From Stenotrophomonas indicatrix (GTDB lineage Bacteria > Pseudomonadota > Gammaproteobacteria > Xanthomonadales > Xanthomonadaceae): 64,000 bases of DNA. The stretch covers positions 928,001-992,000 of the forward strand of contig CP168152.1 in the NCBI GenBank assembly GCA_041545745.1, in the 5' to 3' direction. This document shows positions 7,712 through 17,256 of this stretch, one piece after another. The translations under genes and the position numbers were made by a program. Positions within the stretch are counted from its first letter, which is position 1, and every line of letters begins with the position of its first letter. Below the pieces are notes generated by a model. The model saw only the letters and a program-made list of their open reading frames with translations. It had not been told where the DNA came from and made no database searches.

Positions 7712-10639
7712 TCAGAAGCGCTGGGTGTACTTCATGTAGATGAAACGACCGATGTCATAGCCGCCGTAGTAGGAGAAGACCGAGCGCGGCTTGGTGTACA
7801 TGACCGGGCCCTGCTTGTCGAACACGTTGTTGGCGCCGACCGAAACGGTGGCATCCCACGGCAGGTTGTAGCGGAACTGGACGTCGTGGAAGGTGACCGA
7901 ACCACGTTCGTTGTAGTTGCGCGTGCCCTTGTACCAGGGAGCTGCAACGTTCAGGTCCGAGCACTCATCGGCGTACTTGCCCGGGTTGACGCACTGTTCC
8001 TTGACGCTGGAATAGTAGCGCGCGGTCCAGCTGACGCCGAAGTTCTCCAGATCCCAGCCCACGGTCAGGTTCGAACGCACGCGGAAGCCGATGCCGGTGT
8101 TGGTGGCGATGCCGTTGTTGACGGTCGGCACGATCGTGCTGTCGTTGGACGAGCGGAAGACGTCCTTGGCCACGTAGGTGGTCGACCACGAGGTGCTCAG
8201 CTTGCCGTAGTCGGTATCCAGGCGGTACGTCAGGTCCATGTCGTAGCCTTCCGTTTCCATGAAGCCGGCATTGCGGTTGCCGAACTTCAGGCCGGTGACG
8301 ATGCCGGTGGTCGCGTTGCGGGTGAAGCGCGCGCAACGGTCGGCCAGGCCCTGCTCATAGCAGTCGATCAGGATCTGGTTCGGGCTGTCGTCGACGATGG
8401 TGTCATCGATGCGGATCTTCCACCAGTCCAGCGAAACGTTGAAGTTGCTGATGAAGGTCGGGCTCCAGACCACGCCCAAGGTGCGGCTGGTCGAGGTTTC
8501 CGGCTTCAGGTCCGGGTTCGAGCCGGAGGTGAACGGCGTCGGCGTAGCTGCGACGGAACCTTCGGTCGGCTGGTTGCGGTTGTCCAGCTGGCGGAAGTTG
8601 GCAACGTCGGCGATGTCGCGTGCACATCTGGCGCGCACTTCGGCGCTGCTGCGGGCCGAGCCGTACTTGCTGTCACACGGGTCGGAGAAGTTGGCGAAGG
8701 TTTCCGAACCACCGCCGTACAGATCGGAAATGGTCGGAGCGCGGAAGCCCTGGGCCCAGGTACCACGCACCAGTAGCTGGTCGATCGGCTTCCACTTGAA
8801 GCCGAACTTGCTGTTGAGCGTATTGCCGAAGGTGTTGTAGTCCGAGAAGCGGGTCGCCGCGTTCAAGCTCAGCTCACGCGCACCCGGCAGGTCGGCCAGC
8901 ACCGGCACGTTCAACTCCAGGTAGGCTTCCTGCACCTTGTACGAGCCACCGGTCGGGCCAGCGGCCAGGTTGGTGGTGGCACCGGTCTGCGCCAGCGGGT
9001 CCGGTACGAACTTGCCGGTTTCCTCGCGGTTTTCGACGCCGAAGGCGAAGCCCAGGTCGCCGGCCGGCAGGGTGAACAGGCTGCCACTGATGGTGGCGAA
9101 GGCGTTCTTCGAGGTCGTGCGGCCGGTCGCGTTCTCCGGCGGGAACAGCCAGTCCTGCAGGGCTTGGTTGTTGGTCATGCCATACGGGCTTTCCACGCCA
9201 TAAGGAACCAGCGGATTCCACGGCATGCAGTTGGCGATCGGCGCGCCCGGCGCACCGCACTCGACCTTGCCCGTTGCCGGGTTCAGGTAGGACTTGCCGG
9301 TAGCCTGTTCGACGCGCCCCTTGTGCAGGTTGCCGAAGGTGCTCTGGCGCAGTTCGTTCTTGTTGTATTGGTAGCCCACTTCCCAATCGAAGTAGCGCTC
9401 ACCGATATCGAACGAACCCTCGAACGCGGCCACGGCGCGGTAGGTCTTCAGCTCGCTGGTGCTGGTGCGCGGCACTTCCCACAGGCGGCGGTTCCAGCTC
9501 ACATCGGTGGGCTTGGCGTAACCATGCTGGTTGCCGAACGGGTTGAAGTAGCTGTCGGCCGACATGCCCTTGATCTTGGCGGTGGCGGTGTCGAACGGAT
9601 AGCCGGCGGTGACGCGGGTCGATGAGCGCTTGTTGTAGCCCAGCTCGGCCTTGAAGCGGACGTTGTCGGTGATGTTGGCCGTGCCCGAGAAGTACAGCGA
9701 ATCACGCTTGATCGGGTAGCTCAGGTGCATCTGTTCATTGGTGTTGCTGACGTCACCGGTGAACGCGGTCGGGTCGGTGAAGTGGTAGTTCGCCGGGTTG
9801 GTCGGGTCGCTGCCGCGGTTGAGCGCGTAGTCGCAACCGGCTGCCTTGGTGCAGCCCGGGCCGCCCTTCACGCCGTAGAACTGGCCCCACTGGCTGTTGG
9901 TGGTCCAGCCATCGGTCGGGTGGCGGTCGGTGTTGCCGTATCGGCTGAAGCCACGGTCACGTGCCCACACGGCTTTTTCTTCCGAGTGTTCGGCAGCGAA
10001 GGTGGCCGAGAAGCGGTCGTTGGACCAGCCGGCAACCACGTCGACGCGATCCCGGGCGCCGTCGCCCTCGCTGTACTGGCCGTGGTAGACATTGGCGGTG
10101 ACGCCGTTGACGTTGGTGCGGGTGATGATGTTGATCACGCCGGCCATCGCGTCGGAGCCGTAGATGGCCGAGGCGCCGTCCTTCAGCACTTCGATGCGTT
10201 CGACCGCAGACACGGGCAGGGTCGACACGTCCTGGTAGCCCGAGGTGCTGATGCCCAGGCGCTTGCCGTTGACCAGCACCAGCGTGCGCTGGGTGCCCAG
10301 GTTGCGCATGTTCACGTAGGTACCACCAGCATCCTCACCGGCCGACAGTACGTTGGCGCGGCTGATGGTCGGGCTGCCCATCGCGGTCACGTTCTGCAGG
10401 ATGTCCGACACCGAGCTGAAACCCTGGCGCTCGATGTCGGCGCGGGTCAGCGCCAGTACCGGCTGCGACGTTTCAACGTCCACCTGGCGGATGCGTGAAC
10501 CGGTGATCTCGATGCGGTCCAGGTTGGTCGGCGAGGCGGTGCTGCTGCTCTGGGCGAACGCGGGCAGCGCAGCCAGCGTCGCAGTGGTTGCCAGGGCGTA
10601 GCGGATGGCCTGCCCCAGTGCGGTGGTGCGTGAAGTCAT
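7712..10639 (-). CDS. TonB-dependent outer-membrane receptor (second of two paralogues)
   Basis: 975 aa, nearly the same length as its downstream neighbour and colinear with it throughout: signal peptide (ALATTATLAALPAFA), plug (LDRIEITGSRIRQVDVET, VLVNGKRLG, VLKDGASAIYGSDAMAGVIN), barrel, and C-terminal QRF. Plug and final strands are almost identical while external-loop regions differ, which fits a duplication followed by change in ligand-facing parts. Start at 10639 follows a GAGAGAGAGAG tract; the ATG at 10669 does not. Ligand unknown. Confidence 0.93.
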   Translation of the reverse strand: MTSRTTALGQAIRYALATTATLAALPAFAQSSSTASPTNLDRIEITGSRIRQVDVETSQPVLALTRADIERQGFSSVSDILQNVTAMGSPTISRANVLSAGEDAGGTYVNMRNLGTQRTLVLVNGKRLGISTSGYQDVSTLPVSAVERIEVLKDGASAIYGSDAMAGVINIITRTNVNGVTANVYHGQYSEGDGARDRVDVVAGWSNDRFSATFAAEHSEEKAVWARDRGFSRYGNTDRHPTDGWTTNSQWGQFYGVKGGPGCTKAAGCDYALNRGSDPTNPANYHFTDPTAFTGDVSNTNEQMHLSYPIKRDSLYFSGTANITDNVRFKAELGYNKRSSTRVTAGYPFDTATAKIKGMSADSYFNPFGNQHGYAKPTDVSWNRRLWEVPRTSTSELKTYRAVAAFEGSFDIGERYFDWEVGYQYNKNELRQSTFGNLHKGRVEQATGKSYLNPATGKVECGAPGAPIANCMPWNPLVPYGVESPYGMTNNQALQDWLFPPENATGRTTSKNAFATISGSLFTLPAGDLGFAFGVENREETGKFVPDPLAQTGATTNLAAGPTGGSYKVQEAYLELNVPVLADLPGARELSLNAATRFSDYNTFGNTLNSKFGFKWKPIDQLLVRGTWAQGFRAPTISDLYGGGSETFANFSDPCDSKYGSARSSAEVRARCARDIADVANFRQLDNRNQPTEGSVAATPTPFTSGSNPDLKPETSTSRTLGVVWSPTFISNFNVSLDWWKIRIDDTIVDDSPNQILIDCYEQGLADRCARFTRNATTGIVTGLKFGNRNAGFMETEGYDMDLTYRLDTDYGKLSTSWSTTYVAKDVFRSSNDSTIVPTVNNGIATNTGIGFRVRSNLTVGWDLENFGVSWTARYYSSVKEQCVNPGKYADECSDLNVAAPWYKGTRNYNERGSVTFHDVQFRYNLPWDATVSVGANNVFDKQGPVMYTKPRSVFSYYGGYDIGRFIYMKYTQRF

Positions 10640-10727
10640 GACGAGCTCTCTCTCTCTCGGGTCGTGCAACGGACGCCAAAACGGGCGTCGAAGGAATCGG
10701 CAGGTCCAGGACCGAGCCGATGACCCG

Positions 10728-10758
10728 ATAGTAGTCTCGTTGGTTAATGCCCTGTAAA
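10728..10758 (-). promoter_or_regulatory. Candidate sigma-70 promoter of the second TonB receptor
   Basis: On the minus strand TTTACA (10758-10753) and TACTAT (10733-10728) are separated by 19 bases, about 90 bases before the start codon. The spacer is longer than ideal. The rest of the 10640-10957 gap shows no gene. Confidence 0.35.
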
Positions 10759-10957
10759 GAGCGTGTGTCGGTTTGTGTCGCTACAAATCACGTGGTTTCA
10801 CGAAATGTGAACAAAAGCAGGGGTTTACGTGAAGACGCGGCAGGCACGGCCACCGCCAGCTGCTGCGTTGCAGCAGGAATTGGCGGTCGATTGCGCGGAC
10901 TGTAACGAAATGTAATCGGGCGCCGGCCAGCGATCGGACGGCGTCCCGGCGCCCTGC

Positions 10958-12484
10958 TCAGACCACGAACGGACGGAACTGGATGCCCAGCCCGGCGATG
11001 CCTTCGGTCTCGCCGATCAGGTCGGCGCGCAGCAACGGGCGTGCATCAATGAAGGCCTGCGGCACGATCAGCGACAGGCGGCCGTCGTCGGCGGTCAGTT
11101 CCAGTGCCGGCAGCGGTGCGTCTTCATGCGCGCGGTTGAGCAGTACCGCCAGGCGCAACAAGGCAACCAGGCGTCGTGCCGTCAGCAGCAGGCGTTCGGG
11201 AATGGCATCGAAGGCAGTCTTGCTGATGCCGCGGCGGTGATTACGCACCAGCGTCGCCAGCATCTGCTGTTCCTGCCGCGAGAAGCCGGCGATGTCCGAG
11301 TTTTCCAGCACGTAGCTGCCATGCACGTGGTAACCGCTGTGGGCGATCATCAACCCCAGTTCATGCAGGCGCGCGGCCCAGCCGAGCATGCGTGCGTCAT
11401 CGGCGTCCAGCTTCCAGCGTTCCTGCACCTGCTCCAGCAACGACAGTGCGGTGTCCTGCACGCGACCGGCCTGCACCGTATCGATACCATAGCGATGGGT
11501 GAGGGCGGCCACCGATTCATCGCGCGGGTCGTTGTCGCCGGCACGGCCGAGAATGTCATAGAGGATGCCTTCGCGCATTGCAGCCTTGCTGACCAGCAGC
11601 TTCTCCAGGCCCAACGCCTGGAAGGCGGCCTCCAGCACAAGGATGCCGCCAGCGATGATCGGCCGGCGATCGCTGGACAGGCCAGGCAGCACGATGTCGT
11701 CGATCTTCTTGGCCTTCAGCAGCTCATCGCGGAGCTGGGGCAGTGCCTCGGCCGTGATCGCACCCTTGCTCAGCTTCATCGTCGCGCAGATTTCGCTGAT
11801 GGCCTTGTGGGTGCCGGACGAGCCCAGTGCTTCCTGCCAGCCCAGCGCGCGGTATTTGCTGGCGAAGGGCTGGAACTCCCGGCCGATCTCGGCCAGCGCG
11901 TCCTTCCAGCGCTTCTTGCTGAGTTTGCCGCCCGGAAAAAAGCGACGGGTGCTGGCGATGCACCCGGCCTGCAGGCTCTCGCGCTCCAGGGTCTGCATGC
12001 CCTTGCCGATGATGAACTCGGTCGAGCCGCCACCGATGTCGATCACCAGACGGTGCTGGTCGGGCTTGGGCGGTTGCGCATGGGCCACGCCGAGATAGAT
12101 CAGGCGCGCCTCTTCGCGGCCACTGACCACTTCGATGGCATGCCCGAGCGCGGTCTCGGCCGGCATCAGGAAGGCCTGCGGCGAACGCAGCTGACGGACC
12201 GTGTTGGTGGCCAGCGCACGCACGCGATGCGGTGGGACGTTGCGGATGCGTTGGCCGAACCGGGCCAGGCATTCCAGCGCGCGCTGTCGGGCTGCGGCGG
12301 AGAGTCCGCCCTTGCCATCCAGGCCATCGGCCATGCGCACGGTCTCGCGCAGGCGGTCGATCACCCGCAGCTGGCCAAGCGTGTAACGCGCGATGACCAT
12401 GTGGAAGCTATTGGAGCCAAGGTCGATGGCGGCCAGCAGGTCGCCATCCTGCAATGCGGGCGGAGTCGTGGTGGTATGCGGCAT
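10958..12484 (-). CDS. ppx: Exopolyphosphatase
   Basis: 508 aa, the usual Ppx/GppA length. It removes terminal phosphates from polyphosphate. Phosphate-binding loops of the actin/HSP70-like fold are seen at AIDLGSNSFHMVIARY (about residues 19-34) and IDIGGGSTEFIIGKG (about 148-162); the C-terminal half carries an HD-like helical region. It lies next to ppk and the phoBR pair, a compact phosphate and polyphosphate locus. ppx and ppk are separated by a 500-base gap full of hairpins, so they may not form one transcript. Confidence 0.95.
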   Translation of the reverse strand: MPHTTTTPPALQDGDLLAAIDLGSNSFHMVIARYTLGQLRVIDRLRETVRMADGLDGKGGLSAAARQRALECLARFGQRIRNVPPHRVRALATNTVRQLRSPQAFLMPAETALGHAIEVVSGREEARLIYLGVAHAQPPKPDQHRLVIDIGGGSTEFIIGKGMQTLERESLQAGCIASTRRFFPGGKLSKKRWKDALAEIGREFQPFASKYRALGWQEALGSSGTHKAISEICATMKLSKGAITAEALPQLRDELLKAKKIDDIVLPGLSSDRRPIIAGGILVLEAAFQALGLEKLLVSKAAMREGILYDILGRAGDNDPRDESVAALTHRYGIDTVQAGRVQDTALSLLEQVQERWKLDADDARMLGWAARLHELGLMIAHSGYHVHGSYVLENSDIAGFSRQEQQMLATLVRNHRRGISKTAFDAIPERLLLTARRLVALLRLAVLLNRAHEDAPLPALELTADDGRLSLIVPQAFIDARPLLRADLIGETEGIAGLGIQFRPFVV

Positions 12485-12554
12485 GGGCGAATGTTAGCCG
12501 AAGGGGCGGTGAACTCGTCACCGCGCGGGCTTCACATTTTGTGGGGGGAGTGCG

Positions 12555-12571
12555 GCAGGGCTGCGCCCTGC
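12555..12571. repeat. Short hairpin GCAGGGC/GCCCTGC
   Basis: 7-bp stem with a 3-base loop in the ppx-ppk gap. No T tract follows on either strand. Confidence 0.5.
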
Positions 12572-12617
12572 ACCCGCCGAATCAACGTCAACGTCAAAAG
12601 CGGGGTATCCGTGGGAG

Positions 12618-12719
12618 GGCGGGGTGGGTCCGGTTGCGGGGGACGCCGTGAATCCGTCCATGGAGGCTTGGGCGCCGCATCCATGCGGCTCACACCCCCG
12701 CAACCGGACCCACCCCGCC
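12618..12719. repeat. Long inverted repeat with internal hairpins
   Basis: Arms 12618-12642 and 12695-12719 are perfect 25-bp inverted copies (arm begins GGCGGGGTGGGTCC). The 52-base interior has its own hairpin, CCGCAT/ATGCGG. A further 9-bp hairpin (CGACAGATC/GATCTGTCG) follows at 12722-12744. It lies in the gap between ppx and ppk. No coding potential is evident. It could be a structured RNA, a mobile palindromic repeat or a transcription barrier. Confidence 0.7.
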
Positions 12720-12762
12720 TTCGACAGATCTCCGCGATCTGTCGGAATGGCATTGCCCACTC

Positions 12763-12866
12763 TTGGTAGGTGTCGACCTTGGTCGACACAGTAGATCCAC
12801 GCCATGCGTGGATGAAACCAAACGTGCCGACCAAGGTCAGCATCTACCGGATCAAAGACCCTGCAT
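12763..12866. repeat. 104-bp direct repeat, copy 1 (GTAG palindromes plus relic of ppk 3' end)
   Basis: Nearly identical to 12897-13000, offset 134 bases. It holds GTAG-tagged palindromes GTCGACC/GGTCGAC and ATCCACGC/GCGTGGAT, and ends with a minus-strand copy of the final ppk codons (Met-Gln-Gly-Leu-stop). Confidence 0.85.
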
Positions 12867-12896
12867 GTGTCGACCTTCGACAGGTTCACGCGGCTG

Positions 12897-13000
12897 TTGG
12901 TAGGTGTCGACCTTGGTCGACACGGTAGATCCACGCCATGCGTGGATGAAACCAAACGTGCCGACCAAGGTCGGCACCTACCGGATCAAAGTCCCTGCAT
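12897..13000. repeat. 104-bp direct repeat, copy 2 (overlaps the ppk 3' end)
   Basis: The second copy runs into ppk; its last 15 bases are the true ppk C-terminal codons and stop. Differences from copy 1 are a handful of point changes, so the duplication is fairly recent or maintained. Confidence 0.85.
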
Positions 13001-15073
13001 CAACGCCATCTGCGCCGAATGCGGGGCTTCGTCGTGGGCCGGGGCACGCTTGTGGTAGATGCCCTCGGCATCCAGCTCCCAGGCGTTGAGGTTGTCGTCC
13101 AGGTAGTTCTGCAGCACCTCGCGGTAAACCCGCTTGGCCAGCGCCGGGTCGAGGATCGGGAAGCAGGTTTCCACCCGGCGCAGCAGGTTGCGTTCCAGCC
13201 AGTCGGCGCTGGCGCAGTACAGCTCCGGTGCGCCGTCGTTGCCGAACCAGTAGACCCGGCTGTGTTCCAGGAAACGGCCGACGATCGAGCGCACGCGGAT
13301 GTTGTCCGACACGCCCGGTACGCCCGGGCGCAGGGTGCAGGCGCCACGGATGATCAGGTCGATCTGCACCCCCGCCTGCGAGGCGGCGTACAGCGCACGG
13401 ATCACCTGCGCTTCGTTGAGGGCGTTCATCTTGGCGATGATCCGCGCCGGTCGCCCGGCCGCGGCGATGCGCGTCTCGCGCTCGATCCTCGCCAGGATCC
13501 CAGTGTGCAACGTGAAGGGCGACTGCAGCAGGCGCTTGAGCTTCATCTTCGACGCCAGCCCGGACAACTGCTGGAACAGCAGGTGCACGTCGTTGCCGAT
13601 GTCGGCGTCGGCGGTGATCAGGCTCAGGTCGGTGTAGGCGCGTGCGGTACCGCTGTGGTAGTTGCCCGTGCCAAGGTGCACATAGCGGCGCAGCTTGCGC
13701 CCCTCGCGGCGCACGATCAGCAGCATCTTGGCGTGGGTCTTGTAGCCGACCACGCCGTACACCACCTGCACACCGGCTTCCTGCAGCCGATCGGCCAGGC
13801 CCAGGTTGGCTTCTTCATCGAACCGCGCGCGCAGCTCGACCACCACGGTCACGTCCTTACCGGCGCGTGCCGCCTGGATCAGTGCATCGACGATCAGCGA
13901 ATCCTTGCCGGTGCGGTACAGGGTCTGCTTGATCGCCAGCACGTTCGGATCGAGTGCGGCCTGGCGGATCAGGTCCAGCACTGCAGCGAACGCGTCGAAG
14001 GGGTGGTGCAGCAGCAGATCCTTGCGTGCGGTGGTCTCGAAGATGCCGTCGCTGTCGCGCAGGGTGCGCGGGGTCATCGGCGGATACTTCAGGTCCGGCT
14101 GCGCGATCAGGTCGTACAGCTGGATGATGCGGTTGAGGTTGACCGGTCCATCGATGCGGTACACCGCGTTCTCGGTCAGGCCGAAGTTCTGCAGCAGGGT
14201 GCGGACGATGTCGCGCGGCATGTCGTGGGCGATTTCCAGGCGCACCGCAGGACGATAGCCACGGTCCACCAGCTCGTCGCGCAGGGCCAGCGCCAGGTTT
14301 TCCACTTCCTCCTCGTCCACCACCAGCTCGGAGTTGCGGGTGACACGGAACTGATAGGCGCCCAGCACTTCCAGGCCCGGGAACAACTCGTCCACGAAGG
14401 TGGACAGCACCGAGGACAGGAACACGAAGTTCTGCGGGCCGCCGAGTTTTTCCGGCAGCTGGATGATCCGCGGCAGCGAACGCGGCGCACGCACGATGGC
14501 CAGGTGGCCGGTGCGGCCGAACGCATCGGTGCCCTTCAGCACCACCACGATGTTCAGCGATTTGTTGAGGATCTTCGGGAACGGATGCACCGGATCCAGG
14601 CCCAGCGGCGACAGCACCGGCATGATCTCGTTGCGGAAGTAGGCACGCAGCCAGCGCTTCTGGCGGTGGGTCCAGGAGTTGCGGCCGAGCACACCAATAC
14701 CGGCCTCCATCAGCGCCGGACGCAGCGTCTGGTTCCAACAGCGGTACTGCTGGTCCACCAGCTCGGCGGCGCGCTCGTGGATGGCATTGAGGATTGCCTG
14801 CGGGCTCATGCCATCCGGTGCCGGCGGCAGGCCGAACTCCTGCGCATGACGGACCGCAGCGGCACGGATCTCGAAGAATTCATCCAGGTTGGTGCAGGAG
14901 ATGCACATGAAGCGCAGGCGCTCCAGCAGCGGCACCTGCGGGTCCATCGCCTGGGCCAGCACGCGGAAGTTGAAATCCAGCTGCGACAGTTCGCGGTTGA
15001 TGTACAGCGCCGGGTCGCGCAACGGATCGCTGTCCGTGCTCACGGGGAGGGGGAGGGATCCGAGGCTGCTCAT
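12986..15073 (-). CDS. ppk: Polyphosphate kinase 1
   Basis: 695 aa, normal PPK1 length. It polymerises the ATP gamma-phosphate into polyphosphate and can run in reverse. Domains in order: N-terminal helical (YINRELSQLDFNFRVLAQ), head, and two phospholipase-D-like C-terminal domains. The autophosphorylated histidine lies in HLGTGNYHSGTARAYTD (about residue 460), and the second histidine motif region near SADWLERNLLRRVE. The start is 4 bases from the end of phoR on the same strand, so ppk is probably transcribed with phoBR. Confidence 0.96.
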   Translation of the reverse strand: MSSLGSLPLPVSTDSDPLRDPALYINRELSQLDFNFRVLAQAMDPQVPLLERLRFMCISCTNLDEFFEIRAAAVRHAQEFGLPPAPDGMSPQAILNAIHERAAELVDQQYRCWNQTLRPALMEAGIGVLGRNSWTHRQKRWLRAYFRNEIMPVLSPLGLDPVHPFPKILNKSLNIVVVLKGTDAFGRTGHLAIVRAPRSLPRIIQLPEKLGGPQNFVFLSSVLSTFVDELFPGLEVLGAYQFRVTRNSELVVDEEEVENLALALRDELVDRGYRPAVRLEIAHDMPRDIVRTLLQNFGLTENAVYRIDGPVNLNRIIQLYDLIAQPDLKYPPMTPRTLRDSDGIFETTARKDLLLHHPFDAFAAVLDLIRQAALDPNVLAIKQTLYRTGKDSLIVDALIQAARAGKDVTVVVELRARFDEEANLGLADRLQEAGVQVVYGVVGYKTHAKMLLIVRREGRKLRRYVHLGTGNYHSGTARAYTDLSLITADADIGNDVHLLFQQLSGLASKMKLKRLLQSPFTLHTGILARIERETRIAAAGRPARIIAKMNALNEAQVIRALYAASQAGVQIDLIIRGACTLRPGVPGVSDNIRVRSIVGRFLEHSRVYWFGNDGAPELYCASADWLERNLLRRVETCFPILDPALAKRVYREVLQNYLDDNLNAWELDAEGIYHKRAPAHDEAPHSAQMALMQGL

Positions 15074-15077
15074 GGCG

Positions 15078-16409
15078 TCATTCTTCGAAGGAGGTCAGGG
15101 GGGCGGATTCACGCGGTCGCACGTGGTCGGCATCGAAATGGCAGGCGAACACCGAGCCTTTGCCGACCTCACTGTCGATTTCCAGGCGTGCGTGATGCAG
15201 ACCGAGGATGTGCTTGACGATCGACAAGCCCAGGCCGGTGCCGCCGCTTTCGCGCGAGCGGCTGCTGGAGACACGGTAGAAACGTTCGGTCAGGCGCGGC
15301 AGGTGGGTGGCAGGAATACCGTAGCCGGTGTCACGTACCGCCAGCACCACGCCGTCGCCCTCGCGGCGGAACTCCACCGCGATGCGGCCACCGGCCGGGG
15401 TGTAGCGCACCGCGTTGGTGACCAGGTTGGAAAACGCGCTGTGCAGTTCCTTGGTCGAACCCTGCAGGTCCACGCCAGCCAGGTCATCGATGCTGATCTG
15501 GTGTCGGCCCTGGCTGTGCGCTTCGGCTTCGCGGCGCAGCGTGGCCAGCATGGGCTGCATGGCGACCGTCTCGGCCTCGCTGTGTTCCTGCGATTCCAGC
15601 CGCGACAGGGTCAACAGGTCTTCCACCAGCTGGGCCATGCGCTGGCTCTGCTTGCGCATCTCTTCCAGCATCGGTCCGGTTCCCGGGAAATCCTCCGGGT
15701 CCATCATGTCCAGGTAGCCGTGGACCACGGTGAGCGGGGTGCGCAGTTCGTGTGAAACGTTGGCCACGAAATCGCGGCGCACCTGTTCCAGGCGCAGCAG
15801 CTTGCTGACGTCGCGGGCGATCAGCAGCCAGTAGTCGGACGAATAGGGAATCAGGCGCAGGTTCAGGCGGATCGCAGGATCGACCGGCGAGGGCACGTCC
15901 AGGATCGGTTCGGCATTGCGGCCACCAGCCAGCCAATGGGCCAGCGGCATCGGCTGCAGGCGTTCGACCAGGGCTTCACCCAGATCGCCGGGATGGTGCA
16001 GGCCGAGTAGGGCCGTGGCTGCCTCGTTGAACCACTGCACGCGCTGGCTGTTGCGGTCCAGCACCACCACGGCGTCGGGCAGCGCGGCCGCTGCAGCGCG
16101 ATAGCTGCGCAGCATGTCCAGCAGGCGCCGCTTGCGCACGCGCATCTCCACCTGGTTGCGGTACAGCAGGCGGTCCAGCTCGTTCCAGACGCCGGTGCCT
16201 TCGGCGGCAGTATCCCAGCGCTGGCGCGCGGTCAGCCGGCGCAGCACGCGGCGCAGGCGCCAGTAGTGCCAGACCAGCGTCGCCAGTGCCGCCAGCGCGA
16301 TGCACAGCCACAGGTGGCCAGTGAACCATCCGACCAGACCGGCCAACAGCAACACGATGGCCACGGTGGCCAGTGTCTTCAACCAGGCAGAGCGGATGTG
16401 GCGGGGCAT
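15078..16409 (-). CDS. phoR: Phosphate-regulon sensor histidine kinase
   Basis: 443 aa. Two N-terminal membrane helices (about residues 12-28 and 31-46), a PAS region, the dimerisation/phosphoacceptor site DFVANVSHELRTPLT (His about 215), an N-box NLVTNAVRYTP and G-box DTGYGIP/GTGLGLSIVKHI. This is the PhoR layout. It phosphorylates PhoB when phosphate is low. Gene order phoB-phoR-ppk on the minus strand supports the assignment; PhoU and the Pst genes are not in this window. Confidence 0.93.
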   Translation of the reverse strand: MPRHIRSAWLKTLATVAIVLLLAGLVGWFTGHLWLCIALAALATLVWHYWRLRRVLRRLTARQRWDTAAEGTGVWNELDRLLYRNQVEMRVRKRRLLDMLRSYRAAAAALPDAVVVLDRNSQRVQWFNEAATALLGLHHPGDLGEALVERLQPMPLAHWLAGGRNAEPILDVPSPVDPAIRLNLRLIPYSSDYWLLIARDVSKLLRLEQVRRDFVANVSHELRTPLTVVHGYLDMMDPEDFPGTGPMLEEMRKQSQRMAQLVEDLLTLSRLESQEHSEAETVAMQPMLATLRREAEAHSQGRHQISIDDLAGVDLQGSTKELHSAFSNLVTNAVRYTPAGGRIAVEFRREGDGVVLAVRDTGYGIPATHLPRLTERFYRVSSSRSRESGGTGLGLSIVKHILGLHHARLEIDSEVGKGSVFACHFDADHVRPRESAPLTSFEE

Positions 16410-16514
16410 TGCGGTCTCGTCGTGGGTTGCGGCGGTTCACGCAGGTGAACCGGAAGTTATAGCAGAGTTGCCGACGCCGGCACTGTGGGGTGCACGGCGC
16501 CGGCACGACGAGGC

Positions 16515-17204
16515 TCAGGTTGCGGTGGAGAAGCGGTAACCGGCGCCGCGCACGGTCTGCACCATGTTCTCGGCGTTGAACGGTTCCAGCGTCTTGCGCA
16601 GGCGGCGGATGTGCACGTCGATGGTGCGTTCTTCCACATACACGCTGCCGCCCCACACGTGGTCCAGCAACTGCGCGCGGGTATACACGCGCTCGGGGTG
16701 GGTCATGAAGAAGTGCAGCAGGCGGTATTCGGTCGGGCCGATCGGCACCGGCTGGTCGTTGGCGAACACGCGATGGGCGGCGCCGTCGATGCGGATCGCG
16801 CCCACCGCCACGCTGCCGTCCTCGTCATCGTCGCGGGCGCGGCGCATGACCGCGCGGATACGCGCCAGCAGTTCGCGCGCCGAGAACGGCTTGACCACGT
16901 AATCGTCGACACCGGCTTCGAGGCCACCGACGCGGTCGTTTTCTTCGCCGCGCGCGGTCAGCATGATGATCGGCACTTCGCGGGTCAGGGTTTCCTTGCG
17001 CCAGCGCCGGGCAAGGTCCAGGCCGCTGGTGCCGGGCAGCATCCAGTCCAGCAGGATCAGGTCGGGGACGCGGTCGGCGATGGCGGTCTGGGCCTCGCGG
17101 GCGTCACCGGCGTGGACAGGTTCGTAATCGCCCTTGCGAAGGGCGAAGGCGACCATTTCGCGGATCGCGGGCTCGTCATCGACGATCAGGATGCGTTTCT
17201 GCAC
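16515..17204 (-). CDS. phoB: Phosphate-regulon response regulator
   Basis: 229 aa, exactly PhoB-sized. Receiver domain with acidic pocket DDEP (residues 9-12), phosphoacceptor Asp in LILLDWMLPGTSG (about 53) and conserved Lys in VVKPFSARE; C-terminal OmpR-type winged helix with TEYRLLHFFMTHP and the recognition helix ERTIDVHIRRLRKTL. It activates phosphate-starvation genes. A Pho box lies about 50 bases upstream, which predicts autoregulation. About 105 bases separate it from phoR. Confidence 0.95.
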   Translation of the reverse strand: MQKRILIVDDEPAIREMVAFALRKGDYEPVHAGDAREAQTAIADRVPDLILLDWMLPGTSGLDLARRWRKETLTREVPIIMLTARGEENDRVGGLEAGVDDYVVKPFSARELLARIRAVMRRARDDDEDGSVAVGAIRIDGAAHRVFANDQPVPIGPTEYRLLHFFMTHPERVYTRAQLLDHVWGGSVYVEERTIDVHIRRLRKTLEPFNAENMVQTVRGAGYRFSTAT

Positions 17205-17256
17205 GAGGGCACCGTAGGGCTCAGTTACTGGAGTGGTGCCAGTAGACTACGGTTTG

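Noticed and set aside
13019..15217. A 732-codon open frame opposite ppk
   Set aside because: Antisense to ppk, with composition typical of GC-rich shadow frames.
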